The notes beneath the pieces were generated by a model. The model did no database searches. It was given only the letters and a program-made list of their open reading frames with translations, and was not told the DNA's origin. Below, piece by piece: positions 1 to 10,203 of a stretch of DNA of 64,000 nt. The position numbers and the translations under genes were made by a program. How positions within the stretch are numbered: position 1 is the first letter of the stretch; each line of letters starts with the position of its first letter. The stretch is from Zygaena filipendulae (Eukaryota; Arthropoda; Insecta; Lepidoptera; Zygaenidae): positions 12,306,001-12,370,000 of the forward strand of contig OU015649.1 in NCBI GenBank assembly GCA_907165275.2. The letters are read 5' to 3'.

Positions 1-213
1 GTGATTGCTACGCTTTGTAGACTCGTAGGCCATTCCGTAGGCCGTAGCATCTTGTGTAGCAAAGAATGCAAACGTTCTAAATCAAATAATACATAGGTAA
101 TTCTTTTTGTTGTATTTATTAGATATTACAAATTTTCGACCAAGGATAAATTTATGGGTGTAACTGTTAAGCAAGAATATGTCCGCGTTGAAAACAAAAA
201 AATCATCTTTTTT

Positions 214-468
214 TAGTCCGTCTTGTAGATTAATAAAAAATAATGGACACGTATTTTTTTCTTTTTTTACGTAATAGGAAAATAACGGCGATACATTGAG
301 TACAAATTTCGCGTGACGTCACTAATTAGTGCAGTTTGTACGGCGGCTTGTAGCGGTCACGAGCCCCCACCCTAAACTTTAATGCGCTTTATCTCTGTGT
401 ATTTCCATTTATTTGAAAAATAAAAAATACGTGTCTAATGATTTTTAATTTTCTAAATGACGGACTAA
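214..468. mobile_element. Family M2 inverted-repeat element
   Basis: Matches 36615-36868 over its whole length: the ends read TAGTCCGTCTTGTAGATTAA and CTAAATGACGGACTAATTAG, and the core GTCACGAGCCCCCACCCTAA is shared. No coding capacity. The rest of 1-1480 is AT-rich with Helitron-like pieces at about 600-880 and nothing else recognised. Confidence 0.72.
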
Positions 469-1481
469 TTAGAATTTTGATTTTCAAAAGTTGTCAACAT
501 CCCTATTCCAAATTAACAGCTATTTTCACTAAACGCATATGAAAGTATATAGGTACCTACGGTACTTACATAGATTTTGATTTATTTTTTTTGTCTGTCT
601 GTCTGCTTATCCGGCTAATCTCTGAAACGGCTTTACCGATTTTAAAGGGACTTTCACTGGCAGATAGCTGATGTTATAAGGAATAACTTAGGCTACTTTT
701 ATTTTAGAAAAACATTGTTCGAAAAAAATAGAAAAAAAAGGAATTCTGGGGATAAAAAGTACCTACCCTATGTCCTTCTCTGTAGGACCTACCTCTGACA
801 AGGACAACGTGTATACCTATGCAAAATTTAATGGTGATCGGTCCAGCCGTACACGCGTGATGCCATGACCAAGGGAAATAGGGATCTATTTTCATATAGA
901 TTTTGCTTATTATTCAAAAGTCATTTCACATACCTACTTATAATATACATACCTACTTATAATATACATACCTACTTATAGTATACATACTTACAGTATA
1001 CAAACTTAGTCACAAGTCACAGTTTCAATGACGATGAAGTCCAAATTACAATTAGTAAAATGTGGATTTAGTTTACCAATGTTAATTAAGAATATCATTG
1101 GTATATTTTATTTAAATACCTACAGTACCTAGTACATATTATGCTCCACCGGGGAATCACAAACTACTTAGAGATGCGGGGAATTATCCGTTTTCATCGC
1201 GTAGCAACCGTTACTATAACTACATAGCTACCGGTATGCGTCCAAAATATTTGTATCTTTTAGTTCCCTACTATATTATACTTACCAAATTTGTAGAGCA
1301 AAAACGTCGCATTACGCCATTCCATGGCAACGATGGGCTACAGCCCGAACAAAGGTAGACAAGAAAACCAGAAAATGTATCTGTTGTTTCAAGTTTTCAC
1401 AATAATTAAATAAAACTAATAGTTCTTTTTGTATTCAGTTTTATATCGCATTCGTACTATGAATTAGATACATACTTCACA

Positions 1482-1499
1482 ATGGACCCAACCATATAA
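1482..1499 (+). other. Possible short upstream ORF before the carboxypeptidase start
   Basis: ATG GAC CCA ACC ATA TAA ends one base before the proposed ATG at 1501. If the transcript begins upstream of 1482, this five-codon frame would be met first by scanning ribosomes and could dampen translation. The transcription start is not known, so this is an observation only. Confidence 0.3.
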
Positions 1500-1500
1500 A

Positions 1501-1507
1501 ATGTCTG
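1501..1507 (+). CDS. AGBL4: Carboxypeptidase exon 1: ATG plus four coding bases
   Basis: Only ATGTCTG is coding before the donor GTAAGT at 1508. Joined to exon 2 (2612) it reads M-S-D-S-E-E-S-D, an acidic start in the correct phase. The exon is too short to be found by ORF length; it was chosen for the consensus donor, phase match and distance (1,104-nt intron). A different, more distant first exon remains possible. Confidence 0.65.
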
Positions 1508-4500
1508 GTAAGTATACCAAAATATTTTAACCATGTTTTATGTGACTTTGTGGATATAATTAAAGTTTTGTATGCCTACGGTACGAAAAGTTCACTCAAA
1601 ACTGTCTTTTAAGATAGCTATAATATAACCACATATATCCTTATATTATAAAACAATGTCCTCCGCCGCGTCTGTCTGTTTGTCTGTTAGAGATAAACTC
1701 AAAGACTACCTATTGCCGGATTTTCACGCGGTTTTCACCAATAGATAGAGGGATTCAAAAGGAAGTTTTATAAGCATAGTTTATCCTGGTATTCCCGCGG
1801 GAACTACGAAAACGGCTAGTGTAGGAGATTTTTTGGGTAAAAAGCTTTACAGGTTTTGCGTTTCATAGTTATGATTGACCTAAGTAAATATCATTAGCAT
1901 ACTCATAAAAGGAGATAACAATAGTTTTTAAATATTACTTGTGGATTTTACGATCTCATTGCACATGACGCAGCTATCGCATGTGAACACCAAATATCCA
2001 CATATGAAGCTGTTAACAATTCAATTCGAACATCCAAATAACAATATATTACCTTTATATTCGACATCGGTAGCGTGTCGGCAAAATGGTTTTCCGTGCA
2101 CTTATATTCACTGAACTTACTTACCCCGGACGTGGTGACGGTAGGTACGCCTTCAATCTAGTGCATCTAAAGTACCTAACAGTTCCTCGGGTGAGTCGAC
2201 AAAGTTCAGTTGCAACAATGGCAGCGTACCCTGAAGACCTTGAGCACACCACTATTTACATAAGGGATCCAAATGGTGATTTTGTTAAATACCTGCTAAG
2301 TTTAAATTGAATAAGTGAAATTAAATCAAAAGAAAAAGTCGCGAGGAAATTACTCTATATTGAATATTAATTCTGTTATCTATTTCTCTGGGAGAAGAGC
2401 GTGTGTTCAAAATTTCTTTAGGAACTTCTAATATAGTTTCTAACTGTCGTCTCGATCAGCAAATTGGTAATTATTCTGCATGAATTCAATTCCTTAAATC
2501 GTTCAGAAGTTACACGATCACTAAAAGACGCACAAAAACTATATAGAGATGTAAATTAAAAATCGTCTACAGCTACTCTGTCAAAACAGTTTTATTTTAC
2601 TTTCTTTGTAGACAGTGAAGAGAGTGATGGAGAAGGAGGTTTAGGTAATCTGAACCGTTTGATCGTGCGGCCGCCGGGGCACAGCGGGAAGGCGAAGCGC
2701 GGCCACTTATGTTTCGATGCCGCCTTCGAGTGCGGCAACCTCGGCCGAGCTGACCACATCACGGAGCTCGAGTACGACCTGCACATCCGCCCGGACACCT
2801 GCAGGCCGAGGGCCAGGTTCTGGTACAACTTCACCGTCGAGAATGTGAGGCAGGATCAAGTAGGTTCCGATGTTTGATAATTATGTTAGATCCTTTATTA
2901 TGTTTGCTTAGTGTGCATTGTAGAAATAGCCACGTTCTGGAAACTGGTCAGAGGAAAGAGTAATAGATACATTTAACGGTCATACCTTACCTTACCCCGA
3001 AATTTTGTCTATTGCAATTTCTACTTTACGTGCAGTGTGCTAGGTCAAAATTTCAATGGAAGAATTGTTAAAGAGCTTGTGAGCTTGAAAACTGTTACAG
3101 AGCTTTAGAGACAATATTTATATCAACATGGTTAAAATATATTATTGAGAGCATACCAGTCTACTTATTTCGTTTACAGAGAGTGATATTTAATATAGTT
3201 AACCTTGGTAAGGAGAGAACTCTTTACAATGGTGAGATGACGCCACTGGTCCGGTCAACATCACGCCCGAAATGGTAACGTACCTAGCAAATGTTTAAAA
3301 ATATAATATCACCTATTGTTAAACGTAGGTGTACCTAATGCTAATGCATTGCACGCAAACTAGACCCACACAATTAGTTTCCGTACGCGGAACCGTCGAG
3401 AACCTATAGGTATAGGTACTCGTGTCGTGCCTAGATAGACGTAGTGTGACAACTTGATTGTTTGTTGAGTTTACAGATTAGGTGAACTGTGAACACCGTT
3501 TTCCACATACGAGCATATGGAATTGTATGTAATTCAGTTGAGATTCTTTCATTCATTTTTGCTATATCAAAACAAACGAACGTCATAGGATTAGCATATT
3601 GTGTGCGATGAATTTCGTACATTTCCAAATAGATCGTCAGAGTAGATACCTACTGCAGAATCGTCTTTTGGGCTCAGGCAACGCATCCCAAGGCGGCTGA
3701 TGTTCTACCACCGCTCTCTGATGCACCGCGGCCGGCGGATCCTGAGCGTCGCGTTCGGTTTCGACCGCGAAGAGGATGTGTATCAGTTCGCGACGGCGTC
3801 GCCCTACTCTTATTCACGGCTGCAGAAACATCTGGCCGTCTGGGAGAAGAAAGCCGAATCATTTGCCACTAGGGAAGTCATCGCTCAAACCACCGTAAGA
3901 ATAGTACCTACCTACTCGTCCTCTGGGAATACTTTAGGTACTTCATAATTATACAGAATGTAATATTAAACGAGGGACTGAGTAAAGCCCCCAATATTTA
4001 TTCATATTTACGTGTAAATAATAAAAATATAGTTAAAAAAAGAAAACACTAATAAATCACAGATAAAGCTTTAAAAAAGAACGTGGGTTTACGTGGGTGA
4101 ATGACTTATAGGTACATTTGATATGTCCGGTGTGTTAGCGGCAATAAAAAGGAAAGGCCGAAGGGGCGTTGAATGACCTTTATGGTACCTAAGATATGGA
4201 TGATCCATCAGCGCGTCAGCAACTTGTGCACTCAATTATCATAAATACCTATATTTTTAGGCCAAAAATCCAATTATCATGTTAATGAATTTTTTAGATA
4301 TTTGAGACGAGAATCGAATACTGAATACCAGTCTTCAATACGTTTCGTCTTCTCTTACAACCTGTATAACCTCATAACATAATATGCATGTGCATGTATG
4401 TGGTTTACCTAATAAAGTATATTTTCGATTTATAATTTTAGCAAAAACGTCGTATTGATTTAGTAACTATCGGTGACATGAGGGGAAAGGACAAAGAAAA

Positions 4501-7500
4501 TAAAGAAGAAATCAACACAAAAAATAAAATCAACGAGACGAAGAAGCGTTTAGTTGTAATTATAGCTAGATCTCACGGTGGTGAACCACCAGCTTCTTAC
4601 ATATGTCAAGGTTGGTATTGTACCAAACGCGTAGAAAGGCCACGAAATAAGGATGTTTTAAAATGTAATTTTTATGATTATCAGGGTTTTTGGATTACAT
4701 GGTGAGCTCCTCAGAGAAAGCCGATGCGTTGCGAAATGGTATTGTAATACAGGCAAGTATATAGAGTTCGGGGCCGGTTGACGATAGACTGTGAAAGTCC
4801 ATGAAGATTAGAATGATACCCAACGCACTACGGTTTTTTCCTTGTTACCCAAGCAAAATATTCTATTAGGGGAATTCACTCAACCTCAGGTAAAAATTCT
4901 TACAAATTGTTCGTCAATCTTCGCGCTACGCGAAAACGTAATAAGCATGAGTTTATGCGACACTACTGCAACTGTAGTACACTTATAGAGTGTAGACTGC
5001 ATTGTAGGTCTACGTATGTTAATAGTTTTAAATATTCCAATTCCTGTAATCAAATAGCAAAGAAATAAGGAACTAAACAGTAAACGATATAACAGGTGGT
5101 TCCAATGCTAAATCCGGACGGCGTTTTCTTGGGAAACCATCGATCGGACTTGCTCGGATCCGATCTCAACCGCTCCTGGAACAGAGCCACCAGCTACGCG
5201 CACCCCGCCCTCATCACTGTCAACGATTTGTTGAGAAAAATCGCTGCTGAAAAAGTAATCTGGCATTTTTGTTTATTTAGTAGCTGTGCCTACGTTAATT
5301 TCGGAGTTCCCGCAGGAATTTCGGTATAAAAATTAAAAAGTGCTATCCTTTTCTGTGCCCCTGACTACATGTATACAAAATTTCATGATGATCGGTTGAA
5401 TAGTTAAGGCGTGAGAGCGTTACAAACATACATTAAAAACAAACATTTGGACTAATACTGGGATATTATTTATTTATTTATTTATTCAGCCAACAGAAAT
5501 AAACCAGCTTACAAATTACAACGTACAAATCTATGGAAAGCATTGTTACATTGTTGATATAAGTTACTGTCTAAGTAGATGGATTTTTCGTCCATCAAAT
5601 TTTCGATTTTGAACAAAGTACTTAACGGCAAAATATCTATAGATCAATATGAAATTAAAATAATATTTTTATTGTGTAGGGGTGGTAGAGCTCAAGACTA
5701 CGACTTGTGCCACTGCGATCAACAAAAGCCTTTAAGGTGCTTAAATTTTACATAACGCCTTATATATTTTTTCAGACCATACAATTGGATTTCATAATAG
5801 ATATTCATGGAGATATGAGTCATGAGGGTGTTTTTGTACGCGGCAATTCTTACGATGACGTGTACCGGTGAGTAACCTCCTGTACCTCGTACCTAACTAT
5901 GAGTAAGCAAATTTTTTTCGATATAGGTCATTAGCTTTATTGTTTCTTAAAATGGATTTACGCATATTCTTACTTTATTAAATATAAATACCTAATGTTG
6001 TTTATAACAAATAACGTCATTATAGTTGTATTAGTTACCAACGAATAATTAGATTCCTATCTGTTTTTTATCATTTGAACTGAAATAACTGAATGAACAT
6101 ACTATAATATTACTTACCAATACCAATAGTAGGTACTTAAAAAGTACTTACCATATTCAGTAGGTGTGAAATAAGTTTTGTTAGCTGATGCATTATGTTA
6201 ATGTACCTATCCATGGTTTACCAAGTTGATTGACCGCGAGTTCTATGTACCTAGGTAAGTAAGTAATATTTATTGATACCGGATAAATTGACGAGTATAA
6301 AAATTAACCAAACAATATAAACCAGTATGAGAAAGCGGTGTGTACCTACCGTGACTTTTCGAGTCTGCCGCGTCGCCCGTAAGGGATGAACAGCCCTCTT
6401 AGCCAAGTTGGCAATCTACAATCGTTATCGCTATATAAAACGTCACGAGTTCACAAAAAATCGTTTAATCAAAAGTACAATTTTACGTAACCACAATAAT
6501 TATGATGTCATGTCGATAAGTCCCTTAGTTTTCTATATCGATAACGACTATAGATATCAACTTGGCTAAGGGAGCTGGAATGAGCTCAATGGTGACTAGG
6601 TTTGAACGTCACGCCGTCTTGCCGAAGTTCCTATCGACGAGGGTGGAGGCGTGGAGCGCGGAGGCGTGTCTCTACAACACTGACCCAGGCGCCGCCGGCA
6701 CCGCGCGTCGAGCTCTGCCCATCGGTAGCGCCGACGCCTATTCCCTATTGGTATCCCTTGGAGGTCGAAGGATAGGAGCTAGAGGACCATACCTACATTA
6801 CACCGAGGATGCTTGTATCCTTTACCTAATACGCAATAATTGATTGTTGTTCCATTTATATAGGTACAAACTTTTAAATCTATGCTTGATGTCATACCCA
6901 TAAAATATCCACCCTTCACAGCTTTCTAGTGCTATGGCTGAAGAGAAGAAGCTGCGCAACAAACTCTTCAGCAGCACGCTGTCAGTTTAAAGTTACAATA
7001 TAGATATATCTATAATATAATTAGTGGTAACTCAACTTGCAATTAATTATGTGAGAATAATGAGCCGTACCCAGCAATAAACTACCGTACAGATACAGAG
7101 ACATTAAGAGTTAAACTAGGATTAACCAACTGACAGCACCCGTTCACGAGTATGACGTGCTCGTAAACTCAATTCTTTATCACACAAATCTTTACGTTTC
7201 CGCAAGAATCAAAGAATCGCTCGAAGAACTGATGATCAATGCAGCAGGAAAGTTCTCGAGTGGCGACCTGCATGAACCGGAAGACGCAGCGTGGGTAGGC
7301 CCGCTACAAGGTGAACCGACAACTTGGTGAAGGTCACGGGACACCATTAGATGCGGTTAGCGCACTGCGCAGGACCGGTCGTTGTGGCGATCCTATGTCC
7401 AACAGTGGACGTCTTTCGATCGGCTGACATGAAAAATCAAACCCGCGAAACTTGTAATTACTAGACCGACGGTGCTGAATTAAACATCTTCTCTCCTTCA

Positions 7501-10183
7501 GCAGTAGGTATATGATATATTATCTATACTCACTTCAGTGAGAGCGGTTGCTTAGACCCAATTCCAGTTCCGAGTTTAGAGAAAGGAGAGTTCAGAGTGA
7601 AGTGCAGAGTTCTTCTTGAATTTCGGTTTTGGATAGTTTTCTGTCTTTATTATACTATTATTATACTAGCTATCCCGGTAATTTCGAAGTTCCCGTAGGA
7701 ATTTCGGGATAAAAAGTACTAAATTGGTTCAGTATGTAGATCCAGAGATTATCTCCTACAACGTCATAAACTCACCATTCACAAACTTTACGTCTTTATA
7801 ATATTAGTACATAGAAGTATAGATAAAGCCGATCAGCGGTAAGGTGGTATCTAATTGGCGCTTTGCCGCGGTACAGCTCCTTAACAGATAGGTGACTCTC
7901 CTTAACATAAATACCAGATTCCAAGATAGGTAGAGCTTTAGCAAAAGGATTGTGCGATTACTATCGACATGTGGGAGTTATTCCCCCTAAAGTGGGAGTA
8001 ACCGTTAAGAAGGAACTCAGAAGCAGACGCCGACGGAGACGGCCCGTGACCGAGCGTGATAGGTGAGTGGGTCACTGTCTACATCTTTAAGTCTGAGGGT
8101 CTACATCGTTAAGGGTCTCTTCTCACATACCCGCGTCGTGACAGCCGGTCAGCTAATACGAGTATGCTATGTAAATAGGTCAAAGATAATAATATTATAA
8201 TCACTAAGTTTTAGTATTGGTATAAGGTATATTATATGGGGCGACCGTTATCAAGACGGGAGTGATGCGGTCTTGTGCTTTGCGTAAGCAAAATTGTTTT
8301 TCAGGTCTCCGAGCTCGTCGCCGGAGCGCGAGCGGCGCGTGCTGGCTGCGCGCGTGCTGTCGCCACCGCTGCCGGCCGCGTCGCCGGCCGTGCCGCGCGC
8401 CCTTCCGCCGCGTGCGCGCACCGCCCGCCACCCCGCGCTGCGCCGCCAGCCGCACGCGGAGCCCGACGTCGACACCTTGCTCCCTTATATAACTGGTGCT
8501 GACATTGACATTGGTAGCGAATGCAGCAGCCGCTATTAGCTGACTGGCCAATGGCAATAGCTAGCCAGAATTTAAACTCTTTTCGAACGTTGATTATATA
8601 CAACACTAGCTGACCCCCGCGGTTTCACCCGCGGTAATTTCGGAGTTCCCGCGGGAATTCCGGGATAAAAAGTACCCTATGTCCCTCAGGATCACTGCAG
8701 CTTCCTAAGAGTGAAATAATTTTCAAAATCGGTTCAGTAGATCCAGAGACCTCACAAACTTAAATTTTAATTAAAATTTTCGGAGTTCCCGCGAAAATTC
8801 CGGGATAAAAAGTACCTTACGACACTCAGAATCATAGTAGCTTCTTATAAGTAAAAGACTTTTTAAAATTGGTTCAGTAGATCCAGAGATAGCTGTTCCT
8901 CCGTGATTTTACCCGCGAGAAATTCGAAGTGCCCGCGGGAATTCCGAATAAAAGTACCCTATGACACTCAGGTTCACTGCAGCTTCCTATAAGTGAAAGA
9001 ATTTTCAAAATCGGTTCAGTAGATCCAGAGATAGCTGTTCCCCCATGGTTTTACCCGCGGGAAATTCAGTTCCCGCGGGAATTCCGGAATAAAAAGTACC
9101 CCATGACACTCAGGATCACTGTAGGTAGTAAGTAAAAAAATTTCAAAATCGGTTCAGTAGGTCCAGATATTACCCCCTACAACGTCATAAACTCACAAAC
9201 TTGCTCTTTATAATATTAGTATAGATATTGTGGTAAAATTAGCTGCAAATATTTACAGGGTTCAAAAGTATAGGTACCTACACCGTTATAAACATGTTTA
9301 TTAAAAAAAAAGAAAAAAAAATCAAACGAAATAAATCAATCAAAATGAAAACCTGTGAAGGCGTTCGCCGTTCAATCGCTCACACACATCGCCGCGCGCG
9401 CGCCGGTATCGTAAGTTCAATGACCTCGATCGAGCTGAACGGCTGCTGATCCATCGCTCGCTGTGTGCGTGGCGCGTGCCTTGTTTATGTATAAGTGAGC
9501 TACGTGTATTGTGTGGCACTGTAGATACCTTGTGAATGTAATAATTTTTCGATGAATCTATTTTCCTTATATTCTGAAAAACTACCGAACTTATAATCTT
9601 GCGTATCCTGTATGTTATAATGTATACTTTCAGCCCTCTGTTCTGTAAATATTTGCAGTTAGTTTTGGGTAGGTATAACTCCATTGTGTGCAATTTCATA
9701 TAAGTATGTAGGTACCTACTTAATTTTGATACATTAGCCGTAGCCCGTAAGGTTCCTACAAAATAAAACTGGACAATCTATATTAAGTACTATAATAATC
9801 GTTAACGCAGTCGGAACGTCATTGTTGTCACCTCAGACGAAGACTTTATTTCGTCTGAGGTTGTCACGTGGTCACGCGACTTGATTGGACGATTTTACAA
9901 GACCACGTGATGTAATGATTCGATACGATCTATGGTTTTCTATGCGTTTACTGTTACAGAATATTGGCTAAGGGGGTTCGTGTGTTGTGCATAAATAGGT
10001 ACAACGGCGGTGCGCACGCCCCGCCTGTCGGTGTTGGATCTGAGCGCGTACATCCGCTCGCCGGCTGCGCTGGCGCGGGTCCACGCCCGACCACGCTCGC
10101 GCCCGCGCCTCGCACGAGTCCCGCGCCTCTCGCACGCGCGGCTCACCAGCGACGAGTACGACACGCACGACTCCGACTCGTAG
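1501..10183 (+). CDS. AGBL4: Cytosolic carboxypeptidase 6-like protein (M14 family), 12 exons
   Basis: Coding exons: 1501-1507, 2612-2859, 3180-3274, 3678-3894, 4442-4610, 4685-4752, 5096-5254, 5776-5867, 6600-6814, 7918-8062, 8305-8495, 9999-10183. All phases join and give 596 residues. The N-terminal CCP domain (about residues 15-185) is followed by the M14 catalytic domain. Its zinc-site motif HGGE places H234 and E237, IDIH gives H332, and the NPDG and DLNR substrate motifs are intact. The segment YTEDAYSKIGRALAKGLCDYYR-like, seen here in pieces, closes the domain. By family knowledge CCPs remove glutamates from tubulin tails in the cytoplasm. The expected catalytic Glu (TLEVS in relatives) is leucine 402 here, so activity is doubtful. 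An Arg/Ser/Pro-rich tail of roughly 150 residues follows. CCP6 is preferred over CCP5 because of the CQG.LDY and PMLNPDG context; this rests on memory of the family. Confidence 0.88.
1640..2611 (+). other. AGBL4: Carboxypeptidase intron 1
   Basis: It carries a Helitron-like copy at about 1660-1822 ending CGGCTAGT. A 74-codon open frame at 2086-2310 has no recognised motif and no splice context; I do not call it a gene. Confidence 0.5.
2612..2859 (+). CDS. AGBL4: Carboxypeptidase exon 2, CCP N-terminal domain
   Basis: It opens after the acceptor TTTGTAG and closes at CAA before GTAGGT. It encodes the N-terminal beta-sandwich of cytosolic carboxypeptidases (FDAAFECGNLGRA, then EYDLHIRPDT and FWYNFTVEN), which is diagnostic of CCPs as opposed to digestive M14 carboxypeptidases. 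Exon 3 (3180-3274) continues with VIFNIVNL and exon 4 (3678-3894) with FGFDREEDVYQFA. Confidence 0.92.
4442..4752 (+). CDS. AGBL4: Carboxypeptidase exons 5 and 6 with the HxxE zinc motif
   Basis: Exon 5 (4442-4610) carries a Lys/Glu/Asn-rich insertion (about residues 200-224) and then ARSHGGEPPASYICQG with zinc ligands H234 and E237. Most relatives have HPGE, so the Pro to Gly change is unusual. A 74-nt intron (4611-4684) leads to exon 6 (4685-4752, GFLDYMVSSSEKADALRNGI). Exon 6 ends at CAG followed by GCAAGT, a GC donor. Confidence 0.9.
4753..5095 (+). other. AGBL4: GC-AG intron in the carboxypeptidase gene
   Basis: The exon 6 boundary reads CAG|GCAAGT and the acceptor is ACAG|GTGGTTCC at 5096. 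No GT donor nearby keeps the frame: the joined protein reads IVIQ-VVPMLNPDG, which matches the family across this point. CAG|GCAAGT is the usual consensus of GC-AG introns, which otherwise need strong pairing to U1. Confidence 0.85.
5096..5867 (+). CDS. AGBL4: Carboxypeptidase exons 7 and 8, substrate site and third zinc ligand
   Basis: Exon 7 (5096-5254) encodes MLNPDGVFLGN and DLNRSW, the conserved substrate-carboxylate and core motifs of M14 peptidases. Exon 8 (5776-5867) encodes FIIDIHGDMSHEG with H332, the third zinc ligand. All three zinc ligands are therefore present in the gene even though the catalytic glutamate is not. A Helitron-like copy (about 5280-5425, minus) lies about 25 nt beyond the exon 7 donor. 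Confidence 0.92.
6393..6575. mobile_element. Short inverted-repeat element (family M1), copy in intron 8
   Basis: The termini are inverted copies: CTTAGCCAAGTTGGCAATCTA at the left (about 6397, shortened here) and TAGATATCAACTTGGCTAAG at the right. There is no coding capacity. The right end lies 24 nt before the exon 9 splice acceptor, so the branch site of that intron probably falls within or at the edge of the element. Related copies: about 9735-9976, 49021-49233, 50740-50874 and 62775-62901. Confidence 0.75.
6600..6814 (+). CDS. AGBL4: Carboxypeptidase exon 9, catalytic Glu replaced by Leu
   Basis: It begins after ACTAG at 6599 and ends GATGCTT before GTATCCTTT. The start FERHAVLPKFL aligns to the family FQRQAIFPKLL region. 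At the expected general-base glutamate (Y-T-L-E-V-S in relatives) the codons TAT TCC CTA TTG GTA TCC read Y-S-L-L-V-S, so residue 402 is Leu. TTG is two base changes from GAG, so one simple read error would not explain it. The exon is GC-rich compared with exons 5-8. Confidence 0.88.
6815..7917 (+). other. AGBL4: U12-type (minor spliceosome) GT-AG intron
   Basis: The donor GTATCCTTT is a perfect U12-type consensus. Near the acceptor CCAG|ATTCC there is TCCTTAAC at 7899-7906, a consensus U12 branch site whose adenosines are 12-13 nt before the AG. A second CTCCTTAAC lies about 20 nt further up (7878-7885). Joining 6814 to 7918 gives TEDAYSKIGRALAKGL, matching the end of the CCP catalytic domain. 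The intron holds an RTE remnant (7140-7435) and a Helitron-like copy (7665-7808, minus). Confidence 0.88.
7140..7435 (+). mobile_element. Degenerate RTE-type LINE 3' fragment
   Basis: The sequence parallels the C-terminal end of lepidopteran RTE reverse transcriptase, with the Arg-rich GRP.TR.TD and W...C.TV..GR pattern readable in broken frames, then GTCCAACAGTGGACGTCTTT. It has stop codons throughout and is a dead relic. A better preserved copy is at 54742-55278. Confidence 0.65.
7918..8062 (+). CDS. AGBL4: Carboxypeptidase exon 10, end of catalytic domain and Arg-rich start of tail
   Basis: It encodes KIGRALAKGLCDYYRHVG, the last helix of the CCP domain, then KKELRSRRRRRRPVTERD, a strongly basic stretch that could act as a nuclear or RNA/tubulin-binding signal (inference). 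It ends GATAG before GTGAGT, phase 2. Confidence 0.87.
8305..10183 (+). CDS. AGBL4: Carboxypeptidase exons 11 and 12, disordered C-terminal tail
   Basis: Exon 11 (8305-8495) encodes SPSSSPERERR and then Pro/Ala/Arg-rich sequence ending DVDTLLPYIT. Exon 12 (9999-10183) encodes TPRLSVLDLSAYIRSP, more Arg/Pro sequence, and a last stretch SDEYDTHDSDS before TAG at 10181-10183. Phases (2 then 1) join exactly. Both exons are GC-rich and of low complexity, with no domain I recognise; the hydrophobic SVLDLSAYI is the only ordered-looking part. Confidence 0.78.
8605..9224 (-). repeat. Four-unit tandem array of Helitron-like terminal modules
   Basis: The block opens ACTAGCTGACCCCCGCGG and closes TATAATATTAGTATAG. 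Within it the CGGAGTTCCCGCGG core recurs at 8641, 8781, 8925 and 9065, about 140 bp apart. Each core is followed by a shared GATAAAAAGTACC, CACTCAGGATCACT and GGTTCAGTAGATCCAGAGA stretch. It looks like one Lep1-type element whose inner module was amplified. It lies in carboxypeptidase intron 11. Confidence 0.75.
9735..9976. mobile_element. Family M1 inverted-repeat element in intron 11
   Basis: The right end (TTTCTATGCGTTTACTG to TTGGCTAAGGGGG) matches other family copies. The left end is diverged (ACAATCTATATTAAG to ATCGTTAACGC). It contains a short hairpin CTCAGACGAA / TTCGTCTGAG at 9833-9861. It stops 22 nt before the exon 12 splice acceptor at 9998. Confidence 0.6.
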
Positions 10184-10203
10184 CATCCACAGCCACAACA
10201 CAT

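Noticed and set aside
2086..2310. 74-codon open frame in carboxypeptidase intron 1
   Set aside because: No recognised motif, no splice support, and it lies within an intron of a well-formed gene.
6927..6990. Possible carboxypeptidase exon AMAEEKKLRNKLFSSTLSV after ACAG
   Set aside because: It looks coding but fits no donor phase from exon 9, has no donor of its own, and the join 6814-7918 gives an uninterrupted family match.
8605..9224. CRISPR-like repeat array
   Set aside because: Units are 140 bp, diverged, and match dispersed Helitron-like elements; the genome is eukaryotic.
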